In this document: positions 39,800-48,379 of the stretch, in pieces
Numbering within the stretch: the first letter of the stretch is position 1
How the letters are laid out: every line of letters begins with the position of its first letter
Source: Kitasatospora humi
GTDB lineage: Bacteria; Actinomycetota; Actinomycetes; Streptomycetales; Streptomycetaceae
DNA: 64,000 bases
Direction of reading: 5' to 3'
Assembly (NCBI RefSeq): GCF_020907985.1
Contig: NZ_JAJJPA010000005.1
Location: forward strand, 1-64,000
Program-made: the position numbers and the translations under genes
The notes under the pieces: generated by a model
Told to the model about the DNA's origin: nothing
What the model saw: the letters and a program-made list of their open reading frames with translations, nothing else
Databases searched by the model: none

Positions 39800-40524
39800 G
39801 CTCCGGCGTCCAGCACCATCTCGTTGAGCTCCACCGCCCGTCCGTCTTCGGCGTATGCCGTACGGCACACCAGCACCACCGGAGTCCCCGCCGCCAACTC
39901 CAGAGCCGCCGCCTCCTCGGCATTGGGCATCCGCGACCGGATCTCCTCCCGGAACCGCACCGGCTTCGCCCCGATCTCGGCCAGCCGCGCATAGCTCCCG
40001 CCGGGCCCGGTGTCCGCCTCGGTGATCCGGGTGCCGGTGACCAGGGCAGCGGGGAAGTGGGAGGTGGAGAGCAGGATCGGCTTGCCGTCGAGGAGGAAGC
40101 GCCGGTGCCGCACGCAGACAGCCTGGCCGGGCTCGATGTCCAGCGCGGTGGCGATGTCGGCCCGTGCGGACGCCTCCGCGACGTCGACGTGGTCGACTTC
40201 CAGCGACCGGTTTCCGACGTCCGCCGCCCAGATCGATTTGCCGGCGCCCCATTGACTCTCCGCCAGGCGCGGAATCCCCCGCCGTCGCAGTGGCCGGAAG
40301 TCCCGGAGGAACACCCCGGCGCCCTTGCGCGCCTCGGCCAGTCCTTCGCTCTGCAGGACGCCGAGGGCCTGGCGTGCAGTCATGCGGGCGACGCCGTAGG
40401 TCTCCATGAGGTCGTTCTCGCCCGGCAAACGATCGCCCGGCGCGTACTGGCCCGCGTCGATGGCCGCTTTGAGTTCTTCGGCGATCCGACGGTATTTGGG
40501 CTGCTTCGCGCCGTTCTCAGTCAC
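39766..40524 (-). CDS. GntR-family (HutC/UTRA) transcriptional regulator
   Basis: Repressor of 252 residues. The winged helix spans 10-75 (YRRIAEELKAAIDAGQYAPG, DRLPGENDLMETYGVARMTA). A UTRA effector domain spans about 95-245 (VRHRRFLLDGKPILLSTSHF). Similar HutC-type GntR proteins include KorSA/TraR of actinomycete integrative elements. GAGGAG precedes GTG 40524. Three CTCTAGAG/C sites lie in the 138-bp divergent gap, one between its own promoter and start, so it probably represses itself and the divergent Cys-rich gene. Confidence 0.9.
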   Translation of the reverse strand: MTENGAKQPKYRRIAEELKAAIDAGQYAPGDRLPGENDLMETYGVARMTARQALGVLQSEGLAEARKGAGVFLRDFRPLRRRGIPRLAESQWGAGKSIWAADVGNRSLEVDHVDVAEASARADIATALDIEPGQAVCVRHRRFLLDGKPILLSTSHFPAALVTGTRITEADTGPGGSYARLAEIGAKPVRFREEIRSRMPNAEEAAALELAAGTPVVLVCRTAYAEDGRAVELNEMVLDAGAYVLEYEFEAC

Positions 40525-40538
40525 GGGACTCCTCTGTG

Positions 40539-40640
40539 ATCTCTAGACAGCAGCCATCGTAGGGGCGGGTCCAGGAAGCGGCGAGTGCGAGACCGCCCGT
40601 TGACATCTCTAGAGATGAGTAGTTCTCTAGAGATGTTGAC
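40539..40640. promoter_or_regulatory. three GntR operators and divergent promoter
   Basis: Site 1 is CTCTAGAC (40541-40548). Site 2 is the perfect palindrome CATCTCTAGAGATG (40604-40617). Site 3 is TTCTCTAGAGATG (40623-40635). Sites 2 and 3 are centred 18 bp apart. A consensus -35 TTGACA (40600-40605) overlaps site 2, and the -10 expected for it falls in site 3, so binding would block the Cys-rich gene promoter. Confidence 0.75.
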
Positions 40641-40662
40641 TGATCGGTCGGAAGGAGCGGCG

Positions 40663-41277
40663 ATGAGCGCTGCGGGTCGTGGATTCGTGCCGTACATCAG
40701 CAGTTGGAGCAGTGAGGGCGTTCTCGCTTCGGAGTTGGGCGTTCTTCCGGGTGGCAGGCTCGCCTATCGCGACGAAACCCCCTGCGACCGCGACTCGGAC
40801 GGCATCCTGTGGCGTCGCGTCAGCTCCCGTCCTGGCCAAGGCACACCGGAGCTCGGTCGCGTTCACAGCGGCCGCCAGCGACGGGCGATGCTCCGGCTGC
40901 TCTGCCAGGTCTGCGGCGGTCCGGCTGACCGCAGCGGCGACGGCGTGCTCTGGCTGCTCAAGGACGACCGTGACGACTGGCCTGGCTGGCCCGAAGGGAT
41001 GGCGGCCACTCATCCGCCGGTGTGCATGCCCTGCGCGCACGTGTCCGCCCGGATGTGCCCGCACCTGCGCGGGGGCCACATTGCCGTGCGGGTGCGCGAT
41101 GCCCGCCGGTGCGGTGTGTACGGGAGCCTCTACTTGCCGGGGCGTCCGGCCCAGGAGGTCATCACCACCCCCGATGACCCTCGCGCCCGCTGGCTGGTCG
41201 CCGCCCAGATGGTGAGGGTGCTGCACGGGTGCTCTGCTGTGGATCTTGCGCCGCTACGATCACCGCGAAGTGCCTAG
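40663..41277 (+). CDS. Cys-rich protein of unknown function, divergent from GntR
   Basis: 204 residues, not assigned to a family. It contains two C-x-x-C pairs, CQVCGGPADRSGDG and HPPVCMPCAHVSARMCPH, with extra His and Cys, a likely zinc site of treble-clef type. It is Trp-rich between them (WLLKDDRDDWPGWPEG). No membrane segment or signal peptide. AAGGAG precedes ATG 40663; in-frame ATGs at 40585 and 40615 lie in the promoter. I recall many Streptomyces genomes carrying such a protein next to a GntR gene. The role is unknown; nucleic-acid binding is one possibility. Confidence 0.75.
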   Translation: MSAAGRGFVPYISSWSSEGVLASELGVLPGGRLAYRDETPCDRDSDGILWRRVSSRPGQGTPELGRVHSGRQRRAMLRLLCQVCGGPADRSGDGVLWLLKDDRDDWPGWPEGMAATHPPVCMPCAHVSARMCPHLRGGHIAVRVRDARRCGVYGSLYLPGRPAQEVITTPDDPRARWLVAAQMVRVLHGCSAVDLAPLRSPRSA

Positions 41278-41285
41278 GGGGAGAC

Positions 41286-41485
41286 ATGACTGCTGCCGGT
41301 GCGGTCGTCCTGTTCGGCGCGGTGCTGGTTGCGCCGTCGCGCTCGGCTCCTCCGCCGTGTTGCGGCAGCGCGGGACACCGGGGGCCGGGCGGGCCGGGTG
41401 GGTGTGTCTGGGGGTGGGGGTGTTGGCGGGCCTGGTGCCGGTGCTCGCCCTGCTGTTGAGGCTGTTCGTCCCCGTGTGCGCCTGA
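41286..41485 (+). pseudogene. small two-helix membrane-protein gene with an apparent frameshift
   Basis: ATG 41286 follows GGGGGAG, a strong site, eight bases after the Cys-rich gene. The first frame gives MTAAGAVVLFGAVLV and then turns into low-quality sequence. The next frame, joined at about 41330, gives VALGSSAVLRQRGTPGAGRA, then WVCLGVGVLAGLVPVLALLL and a stop at 41485. The joined ~65-residue product is a natural small membrane protein with two helices. A missing base around GGTTGCGCCGTCGCG would explain the break. Confidence 0.5.
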
Positions 41486-41539
41486 TCCGCGTGGGAGCGC
41501 GGGCGGCTCTGAGCGTGGAGTCGCCCCCGGGAAGGCGAA

Positions 41540-41566
41540 AGGCCCAGGTCCGCTGGACCTGGGCCT
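41540..41566. terminator. terminator downstream of tRNA-Arg
   Basis: Perfect 12-bp arms AGGCCCAGGTCC (41540-41551) and GGACCTGGGCCT (41555-41566), loop GCT, 23 bp past the tRNA 3' end. It also lies downstream of the convergent small membrane gene. Confidence 0.8.
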
Positions 41567-41588
41567 CGCTCAAGCACTTCGTGCGAAG

Positions 41589-41660
41589 TGCCCCCGGTAG
41601 GATTCGAACCTACGCACCCGCCTCCGGAGGGCGGTGCTCTATCCCCTGAGCTACGGGGGC
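41589..41660 (-). tRNA. tRNA-Arg (anticodon CCG)
   Basis: The minus-strand 72-mer folds as a full cloverleaf: acceptor GCCCCCG/CGGGGGC with discriminator A, D-stem GCTC/GAGC, anticodon stem CCGCC/GGCGG with loop CTCCGGA (anticodon CCG), and T-stem GTAGG/CCTAC with loop TTCGAAT. CCA is not encoded. It reads CGG codons, common in this genome. It lies 675 bp from argS. tRNA genes like this one are known integration sites for actinomycete mobile elements; no second copy of its 3' end was found in the window. Confidence 0.97.
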
Positions 41661-41819
41661 TTGCCTGTGTCGCCTTCGCTTGCGCGTTCCGGCGACGTGG
41701 AGAACATTACCAGCTCCACGGGGCACTCCGTGCACGGGTTTTCGCAGGACCGCGGCAGGGCGGCGGTGCCGGTTCGGTCCGGGTGGGGGAAAGCCCGGAC
41801 GGGAGCGGGTGGGCGGGCC

Positions 41820-41832
41820 TAGGCTCGGTGGG
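41820..41832 (+). promoter_or_regulatory. leaderless-type -10 box of the receiver gene
   Basis: TAGGCT (41820-41825), exactly seven bases before GTG 41833; no ribosome site. Confidence 0.55.
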
Positions 41833-42324
41833 GTGTCGGGTGTGTCCAGGCGGGTCCTCGTGGTGGACGACAGCGAGGTGATCCGTCAGCTGATCAGGGT
41901 CAACCTGGAGCTGGAGGGCTTCGAGGTGGTGACCGCGGCCGATGGCGCCGAGTGCCTGGAGGTGGTCCGCCGGGTGCGTCCGGACGTGGTGACGCTTGAC
42001 GTGATGATGCCCCGGCTGGACGGGCTGCGGACGGCGGCCCGGCTGCGGGCGGACGCGGGCACCGCCGGGCTGCCGATCGCGATCGTGAGCGCCTGCACGC
42101 CGGCGGACCTGGAGAAGGGCGAGTCGGTCGGGGTGGACGGCTACCTGGCCAAGCCCTTCGACCCGGCGGACCTGGTGGCCCTGGTGCACCGCCTGCTGGT
42201 GCTGCGGGGCCGGCCGCGGGCGGGGTTCACCTTCGGCACGGGGGAGGCGGGCACCCTGTTCGCCCAGAGTGAACAGGATCTCGATGGGCGGCCACCGCGC
42301 GGTCCGCATCGCCCTCTCGCCTAG
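41833..42324 (+). CDS. stand-alone CheY-like response regulator
   Basis: Receiver-domain protein of 163 residues with no DNA-binding domain. It has the acid pair in LVVDDSEVIRQLI, the phospho-acceptor Asp in VVTLDVMMPRLDGL, the switch Ser in AIVSACTPADL and the Lys in GYLAKPFDPADL. The last ~40 residues are unstructured. GTG 41833 has TAGGCT seven bases upstream, suggesting a leaderless start. Its stop codon TAG is also the first half of the argS -10 box. No histidine kinase is adjacent. An orthologue before argS is, to my recollection, conserved in Streptomyces. Confidence 0.88.
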   Translation: MSGVSRRVLVVDDSEVIRQLIRVNLELEGFEVVTAADGAECLEVVRRVRPDVVTLDVMMPRLDGLRTAARLRADAGTAGLPIAIVSACTPADLEKGESVGVDGYLAKPFDPADLVALVHRLLVLRGRPRAGFTFGTGEAGTLFAQSEQDLDGRPPRGPHRPLA

Positions 42325-42334
42325 GCTTGGGCGC
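42322..42334 (+). promoter_or_regulatory. leaderless-type -10 box of argS
   Basis: TAGGCT (42322-42327), seven bases before GTG 42335, overlapping the stop codon of the receiver gene. It is identical in sequence and spacing to the box before 41833. Confidence 0.6.
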
Positions 42335-43996
42335 GTGACACCCGCAGAGCTCTCCCAGGCAGTCCAGGTCGCCGTGCGCGCCGCCGTCGAGGCGGGCGAG
42401 CTGTCCGTCGACGTTCCCGAGCAGGTGACGGTCGAGCGACCGAAGAACCGCGACCACGGCGACTACGCCACCAATGTGGCGCTCCAGCTGGCCAAGCCGG
42501 CCGGCAAGCCGCCGCGCGCGGTGGCCGAGCTGGTCGCCGGCCGACTCCGAGAGCTGCCCGGCGTGGCCAAGGTCGACATCGCCGGCCCGGGCTTCCTCAA
42601 CATCACGCTGGACACCGCCACCCAGGGCGAGCTGGCCCGCACCATCGTCGAGGCGGGCGCGGCGTACGGCCGCAACGAGGCGCTCAAGGGCCTGAAGATC
42701 AACCTGGAGTTCGTCTCCGCCAACCCGACCGGCCCGATCCACATCGGCGGCGTCCGCTGGGCGGCCGTCGGCGACTCGCTGGCCCGCATCCTGCGCGCGA
42801 CCGGCGCCGACGTGTCCACCGAGTACTACCTCAACGACGCGGGCGTGCAGATCTCCAAGTTCGCCGCCTCGCTGATGGCCGCCGCCAACGGGCAGCCGGT
42901 CCCGGCGGACGGCTACGTCGGCGAGTACATCAACGACATCGCCAAGGCGATCACCGACGGCGTGCCGGGCATCCTCGACCTGCCCGAGGACGAGCAGCTG
43001 TCGGCCTTCCGCGCCCACGGGCTGCAGCTCATGGTGGCCGAGATCAAGCGCTCCATGGACGAGTTCGGCACCCACTTCGACACCTGGTTCTCGGAGAAGT
43101 CGCTGCACGACTCCGGCGCCGTCACCACGGCCATGGAGCGGCTGCGCGAGCAGGGCCACGTCTTCGACCGGGACGGCGCGATCTGGCTGCGCACCACCGA
43201 CTTCGGTGACGACAAGGACCGGGTGCTGATCAAGGCCGACGGCGAGACCACCTACTTCGCCGCCGACGCCGCCTACTACCTCTCCAAGCGGGACCGCGGT
43301 GCCGAGGTCAGCGTCTACATGCTGGGCGCCGACCACCACGGCTACGTCGGCCGGCTCAAGGCCATCGCGGCCTGTGCGGGCGACGACATGAACCGCAACA
43401 TCGAGGTCAAGATCGGCCAGTTCGTCAAGATGCTGCGTGATGGCGAGGAGGTCCGCATGTCCAAGCGGGCCGGCAACATCATCACCATCGACGACGTGGT
43501 CGACTGGATCGGCGTGGACGCCGCGCGCTACACCCTGAGCCGCTCCTCCACCGACTCCACGATCACGCTCGACATCAACATCCTGACCAGCCAGACCAAC
43601 GAGAACCCGGTCTACTACGTGCAGTACGCGCACACCCGGATGTGCGGCGTGGCCCGCAAGGCCGCCGAGCTGGGCGTGGACAAGGGCACCGCCGCCGAGT
43701 TCAAGCCGGAGCTGCTGGCCACCGAGTGGGAGAACGACGTCCTCGGCTACCTGGGCGAGTTCCCGCGCATCGTGGCCCGCTCCGGCGAGCTGCGCGAGCC
43801 GCACCACGTCGCGCGCTACCTGGAGGAGCTGGCCGGCAAGTACCACCGGCTCTACGAGAACTGCCAGTTCCTGCCCAAGGGCGACGAGGAGCTGACGGAC
43901 ACGCACCGGGCCCGCCTCTGGCTGGTCGAGGCGACGCGCACGGTGCTCGCCAACGGTCTGACGCTCCTGGGGGTTTCGGCCCCCGAGCGGATGTAG
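42335..43996 (+). CDS. argS: arginyl-tRNA synthetase
   Basis: Class I aminoacyl-tRNA synthetase charging tRNA-Arg in the cytosol; 553 residues. The N-terminal tRNA-binding domain is followed by the HIGH motif (ANPTGPIHIGGVRWAAVG), the KMSKS-like RMSKRAGNIITIDD and the DALR anticodon-binding domain at the C-terminus (LWLVEATRTVLANGLTLLGV). GTG 42335 is set by the -10 box seven bases upstream and the lack of any ribosome site. An arginine tRNA lies nearby. A strong hairpin separates it from lysA. Confidence 0.97.
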   Translation: MTPAELSQAVQVAVRAAVEAGELSVDVPEQVTVERPKNRDHGDYATNVALQLAKPAGKPPRAVAELVAGRLRELPGVAKVDIAGPGFLNITLDTATQGELARTIVEAGAAYGRNEALKGLKINLEFVSANPTGPIHIGGVRWAAVGDSLARILRATGADVSTEYYLNDAGVQISKFAASLMAAANGQPVPADGYVGEYINDIAKAITDGVPGILDLPEDEQLSAFRAHGLQLMVAEIKRSMDEFGTHFDTWFSEKSLHDSGAVTTAMERLREQGHVFDRDGAIWLRTTDFGDDKDRVLIKADGETTYFAADAAYYLSKRDRGAEVSVYMLGADHHGYVGRLKAIAACAGDDMNRNIEVKIGQFVKMLRDGEEVRMSKRAGNIITIDDVVDWIGVDAARYTLSRSSTDSTITLDINILTSQTNENPVYYVQYAHTRMCGVARKAAELGVDKGTAAEFKPELLATEWENDVLGYLGEFPRIVARSGELREPHHVARYLEELAGKYHRLYENCQFLPKGDEELTDTHRARLWLVEATRTVLANGLTLLGVSAPERM

Positions 43997-44017
43997 CCGC
44001 CAACCGCCTTGCTCGAC

Positions 44018-44055
44018 AGGGGCGGTGACGGTTCATCGGAACCGTCACCGCCCCT
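44018..44055 (+). terminator. 17-bp hairpin between argS and lysA
   Basis: Perfect arms AGGGGCGGTGACGGTTC (44018-44034) and its complement (44039-44055), loop ATCG, 21 bp past argS and 39 bp before the lysA start. It ends argS transcription, or acts as an attenuator for lysA. Confidence 0.85.
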
Positions 44056-44094
44056 GTCCGCTAGTAGAGCCAGCAGAGCACAAGGAGAAGCACC

Positions 44095-45489
44095 ATGAGC
44101 CGCTCCGCGCACCCCGCCGGTCCGCGCTACGCAGACGTGCTGTCCGAGGGTCACCGCCCGGCCCCGCCCGGCGACTTGAACAGGCTGGACCCGAAGATCT
44201 GGTCCCGCACCGTCGCCCGCGACGCCGCCGGCACCGCCACCGTGGGAGGCATCCCGGTGACCGAGCTGGCCGAGGAGTTCGGCACCCCGGCCTACCTGCT
44301 GGACGAGGCCGACTTCCGGGCCCGGGCGCGGGCCTGGCGGGATGCCTTCGGCGCCGGGGCGGACGTCTACTACGCGGGCAAGGCCTTCCTCTGCAAGGCG
44401 GTGGTCCGCTGGCTGCACGAGGACGGGCTCAACCTCGACGTGTGCAGCGCCGGGGAGTTGGCGGTGGCGCTGGCCGCCGGAATGCCCGCCCGGCGCCTCG
44501 CGCTGCACGGCAACAACAAGTCGGCCGAGGAGCTGGAGCTGGCGGTCAAGACCGGGGTCGGCCACGTCGTGCTGGACTCGTTCCAGGAGATCGACCGGCT
44601 GGCCGCCACGGCCCGGGCCCACGGGGTGCGCCAGCCGGTGCTGATCCGGGTGACGGTCGGCGTCGAGGCGCACACCCACGAGTTCATCGCGACGGCCCAC
44701 GAGGACCAGAAGTTCGGCCTCTCCTTGCCCGACGGCGCCGCTGCCGAGGCGGTCCGGCGCGTCCTGGCCGAGTCCGACGCCCTGGAGCTGCGCGGCCTGC
44801 ACTCGCACATCGGCTCGCAGATCTTCGACACCGCCGGCTTCGAGGTGGCGGCCCGCCGGGTGGTCGGCCTGCTCGCCCGGATCCGCGACGAGCACGGCGT
44901 GGAACTGCCGGAGATCGACCTGGGCGGCGGCCTGGGCATCGCCTACACCGCCGAGGACGACCCGAGCGAGCCCGCCGAGATCGCCGTCTCGCTCACCGAG
45001 ATCGTCCGCCGCGAGTGCGCGGCGGCCGGGCTGGCGGTTCCCCGGCTCAGCGTGGAGCCGGGCCGGGCCATCGCCGGCCCGACCACCTGCACGCTCTACC
45101 GGGTGGGCACAGTCAAGCCGCTGCCCGGGCTGCGCAGTTACGTCAGCGTGGACGGCGGGATGTCCGACAACATCCGCACCGCGCTCTACGACGCCGCCTA
45201 TTCGGTGGCCCTGGTCTCCCGGACCAGCACGGCCGATCCGATGCCGGCGAGGGTGGTCGGCAAGCACTGCGAGTCCGGCGACATCGTGGTGAAGGACGCC
45301 TACCTGCCGGCCGATCTGGCCCCGGGCGACCTGATCGCGGTACCGGCCACCGGCGCCTACTGCCGCTCGATGGCGAGCAACTACAACCACGCGCTCCGCC
45401 CTCCCGTGATCGCCGTTTCGGACGGCGCGGCCCGGGTGGTCGTGCGGCGCGAGACGGAAGAGGATCTGTTGCGCCTGGATATCGGATGA
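44095..45489 (+). CDS. lysA: diaminopimelate decarboxylase
   Basis: PLP enzyme that decarboxylates meso-diaminopimelate to lysine, the last step of lysine synthesis; 464 residues. The PLP lysine is in [16 protein letters not shown]. Substrate and cofactor segments are [44 protein letters not shown] and the Cys-containing [20 protein letters not shown] precedes ATG 44095. The first gene of the aspartate-family cluster lysA-hom-thrC; hom begins 131 bp later. Confidence 0.97.
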   Translation: MSRSAHPAGPRYADVLSEGHRPAPPGDLNRLDPKIWSRTVARDAAGTATVGGIPVTELAEEFGTPAYLLDEADFRARARAWRDAFGAGADVYYAGKAFLCKAVVRWLHEDGLNLDVCSAGELAVALAAGMPARRLALHGNNKSAEELELAVKTGVGHVVLDSFQEIDRLAATARAHGVRQPVLIRVTVGVEAHTHEFIATAHEDQKFGLSLPDGAAAEAVRRVLAESDALELRGLHSHIGSQIFDTAGFEVAARRVVGLLARIRDEHGVELPEIDLGGGLGIAYTAEDDPSEPAEIAVSLTEIVRRECAAAGLAVPRLSVEPGRAIAGPTTCTLYRVGTVKPLPGLRSYVSVDGGMSDNIRTALYDAAYSVALVSRTSTADPMPARVVGKHCESGDIVVKDAYLPADLAPGDLIAVPATGAYCRSMASNYNHALRPPVIAVSDGAARVVVRRETEEDLLRLDIG

Positions 45490-45620
45490 CGAAAATCCTG
45501 TCTCAGATCCTGAAACGCCGATAGATCTTTACCGATCGTCCCCGAGACTTGACCCCAGGGCCGGATCCGAAAGCCGGATCCCCAGGGCCCGGAATACCCG
45601 AATGGAATGAGCGGAGTCGG

Positions 45621-46913
45621 ATGATGCGTACTCGGCCGCTGAAGGTGGCGTTGCTGGGCTGTGGTGTGGTGGGCTCCGAGGTGGCGCGCATCATGACGAC
45701 GGACGCCGCCGACCTCGCCGCGCGCATCGGCGCGCCGGTCGAGCTCGCCGGCATCGCGGTCCGCCGGGCCGGCCGGCCCCGCCCGGGGGTGCCCGAGCAC
45801 CTGATCACCACCGACGCCGAGGCGCTGGTCAACCGCGGCGACATCGACGTGGTGATCGAGGTGGTCGGCGGCATCGAGCCGTCCAAGGGCTTGATCCTCT
45901 CCGCCTTCGGACAGGGCGCCTCGGTGGTCAGCGCCAACAAGGCGCTGCTCGCCAAGGACGGCGCCGAGCTGCACCAGGCGGCCGCCGAGGCCGGCGTGGA
46001 CCTGTACTACGAGGCCGCGGTGGCCGGCGCGATCCCGCTGATCCGCCCGCTGCGCGAGTCGCTGGCCGGCGACCGGGTGAACCGGGTGCTGGGCATCGTC
46101 AACGGCACCACCAACTTCATCCTGGACAAGATGGACACCACCGGCGCCGGCTACTCGGAGGCGCTGGAGGAGGCCACCGCGCTGGGCTACGCCGAGGCCG
46201 ACCCGACCGCCGACGTGGAGGGCTTCGACGCCGCCGCCAAGGCCGCGATCCTGGCCGGCATCGCCTTCCACACCAAGGTCACCGCCGCCGACGTCTACCG
46301 CGAGGGCCTGACCGAGGTGACCGCCGCCGACATCGCCAGCGCCAAGCAGATGGGCTGCGTGGTCAAACTGCTGGCGATCTGCGAGCGGGCCGCCGACGGC
46401 GAGTCGGTCACCGCCCGGGTGCACCCGGCGATGATCCCGCTCAGCCACCCGCTGGCCAGCGTCCGGGAGGCCTACAACGCGGTCTTCGTGGAGGCCGAGG
46501 CCGCCGGCCGGCTGATGTTCTACGGGCCGGGCGCGGGCGGCGCGCCCACCGCCTCCGCGGTGCTCGGCGACCTGGTCGCGGTCTGCCGCAACAAGCTGAA
46601 CGGCAGCACCGGGCCGGGCGACTCGGTCTACACCCGGCTGCCGGCCAAGCCGATGGACGAGGTCGTCACCCGCTACCACGTCAGCCTGGACGTGGACGAC
46701 CGGGCCGGCGTGCTGGCGCAGGTGGCCTCGGTCTTCGCCGAGCACGGCGTCTCCATCGACACCGTGCGCCAGCAGGGCCGCGACGGCGACGCCTCGCTCG
46801 TCGTGGTCACCCACCGGGCCACCGACGCCGCGCTGTCGGCGACCGTTGAGAAGATCCGCGCGCTGGACAGCGTGCGGGATGTGGCCAGCATCATGCGGGT
46901 TGAAGGGGAATGA
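45621..46913 (+). CDS. hom: homoserine dehydrogenase
   Basis: Reduces aspartate semialdehyde to homoserine, the branch step to threonine and methionine; 430 residues. NAD(P)-binding [15 protein letters not shown]; catalytic domain [20 protein letters not shown] and [15 protein letters not shown]-terminal ACT domain ([20 protein letters not shown]), which gives feedback control by threonine in this family. GGAG lies four bases before ATG 45621 and seven before ATG 45624; either may be used. It is translationally coupled to thrC. Confidence 0.97.
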   Translation: MMRTRPLKVALLGCGVVGSEVARIMTTDAADLAARIGAPVELAGIAVRRAGRPRPGVPEHLITTDAEALVNRGDIDVVIEVVGGIEPSKGLILSAFGQGASVVSANKALLAKDGAELHQAAAEAGVDLYYEAAVAGAIPLIRPLRESLAGDRVNRVLGIVNGTTNFILDKMDTTGAGYSEALEEATALGYAEADPTADVEGFDAAAKAAILAGIAFHTKVTAADVYREGLTEVTAADIASAKQMGCVVKLLAICERAADGESVTARVHPAMIPLSHPLASVREAYNAVFVEAEAAGRLMFYGPGAGGAPTASAVLGDLVAVCRNKLNGSTGPGDSVYTRLPAKPMDEVVTRYHVSLDVDDRAGVLAQVASVFAEHGVSIDTVRQQGRDGDASLVVVTHRATDAALSATVEKIRALDSVRDVASIMRVEGE

Positions 46914-46915
46914 GC

Positions 46916-48007
46916 ATGAACGCCGTGATCGACCGCGTCGGCGGGCACACCCACCAGTGGCGGGGCCTGATCGAGGAGTACCGCGACCGCCTGCCGGTGT
47001 CCGAGACCACTCCGGTGGTCACCCTGCTGGAGGGCGGCACGCCGCTGGTCCCCGCCCAGGTGCTCTCCGAGCGCACCGGCTGTGACGTCTACCTCAAGGT
47101 CGAGGGCGCCAATCCGACCGGCTCCTTCAAGGACCGGGGCATGACGATGGCGATCTCCAAGGCCAAGGAGGCCGGCGCCCAGGCCGTGATCTGCGCCTCC
47201 ACCGGCAACACCTCGGCCTCGGCCGCCGCCTACGCGGTGCGGGCCGGCCTGGTCTGCGCGGTGCTGGTGCCGCAGGGCAAGATCGCGCTCGGCAAGATGG
47301 GCCAGGCGCTGGTGCACGGTTCGCGGATCCTCCAGGTGGACGGGAACTTCGACGACTGCCTCACCCTGGCGCGCGAGCTGTCCGAGGACTACCCGGTGGC
47401 GCTGGTGAACTCGGTCAACCCGGTACGGATCGAGGGCCAGAAGACCGCCGCCTTCGAGATCGTGGACATGCTCGGGGACGCCCCCGACATCCACGTCCTG
47501 CCGGTCGGCAACGCGGGCAACATCACCGCCTACTGGAAGGGCTACCGCGAGTACCGGGCGGACGGGCTCGCCACCCGCACCCCGCGGATGTGGGGCTTCC
47601 AGGCCGCCGGTTCGGCCCCGATCGTGGACGGCGCCCCGGTGCTGAAGCCGCAGACCATCGCCACCGCGATCCGGATCGGCAACCCGGCCTCGTGGGCCTT
47701 CGCCGAGGCCGCCCGGGATGAGTCCGGCGGCCTGATCGACAAGGTGACGGACCGTCAGATCCTCTCCGCCTACCGGCTGCTGGCCTCCCAGGAGGGCGTC
47801 TTCGTGGAGCCCGCCTCGGCCGCCGGGGTGGCCGGGCTGCTGGCCAAGGCGGAGGCCGGCCTGGTCGACCCGGGCCAGCGCATCGTCTGCACCGTCACCG
47901 GGAACGGCCTGAAGGACCCGGACTGGGCGGTGGCCGGCGCCCCGCAGCCGCAGACCGTCCCGGTGTCCGCCGCGGCCGCCGCGCAGCGCCTGGGCCTGCT
48001 GGGCTGA
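46916..48007 (+). CDS. thrC: threonine synthase
   Basis: PLP enzyme converting O-phosphohomoserine to threonine; 363 residues. The PLP lysine is in [20 protein letters not shown], phosphate loop in [15 protein letters not shown], and [20 protein letters not shown] binds substrate. Start: ATG 46910 overlaps the hom stop (ATGA), but AAGGGG is better spaced (six bases) for ATG 46916. It is cotranscribed with hom. A strong hairpin follows, so thrB is probably expressed separately. Confidence 0.96.
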   Translation: MNAVIDRVGGHTHQWRGLIEEYRDRLPVSETTPVVTLLEGGTPLVPAQVLSERTGCDVYLKVEGANPTGSFKDRGMTMAISKAKEAGAQAVICASTGNTSASAAAYAVRAGLVCAVLVPQGKIALGKMGQALVHGSRILQVDGNFDDCLTLARELSEDYPVALVNSVNPVRIEGQKTAAFEIVDMLGDAPDIHVLPVGNAGNITAYWKGYREYRADGLATRTPRMWGFQAAGSAPIVDGAPVLKPQTIATAIRIGNPASWAFAEAARDESGGLIDKVTDRQILSAYRLLASQEGVFVEPASAAGVAGLLAKAEAGLVDPGQRIVCTVTGNGLKDPDWAVAGAPQPQTVPVSAAAAAQRLGLLG

Positions 48008-48379
48008 CCCCGCGGCCGGTCCCGACCGGTCCGCGGCCTGAGAGGTCGTCACACCGAGGTGTTGCCCCGCCGGTCCGGGGCGACGCCTCGGTGTCGCTTT
48101 CGTTGTCCCTGGCATGTTCGCCGCGCTGTCCCCACCGGTGCGGAATCGGCATGAATTCCGGCCATAACCTGCAACACGGCAGATCGAAGGGGAACGGGGT
48201 GTACCGCTGTGGAACCTCTCTTCGATACGCTGAACCCTGGTGGTGTGGCACATGCCAAGAGCTGTTCAGTGACTGACCCGCTCGCCGTGTCCTGACACCC
48301 CCCTCGCCCCCAGTCTCGAATCACAGCACCGCCGGCCCCCGATGACGGGCCTGCCCAGTTCCCCAGGAGAGTCCACCGC
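48008..48379. other. non-coding gap between thrC and thrB
   Basis: 372 bp. The first 90 bp hold two inverted repeats; the second is listed as a terminator. The rest holds the thrB promoter region: GATACGCT near 48224 is a candidate -10. I looked for a Thr-rich leader peptide and found none. Confidence 0.5.
48051..48094 (+). terminator. thrC terminator
   Basis: A 19-bp stem (48051-48069 with 48076-48094, loop CCGGTC), followed by CGCTTTCG. Two pairs are U·G in the plus transcript only. A second inverted repeat, CCGCGGCCGGT and its partner, lies just before at 48010-48037. Confidence 0.82.

Noticed and set aside
41589..41660. Integrated element at tRNA-Arg
   Set aside because: No integrase, replication or transfer gene, and no second copy of the tRNA 3' end in the window; only the GntR module suggests one.
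48095..48379. Threonine attenuator leader peptide before thrB
   Set aside because: No short frame with clustered Thr or Ile codons followed by alternative hairpins.
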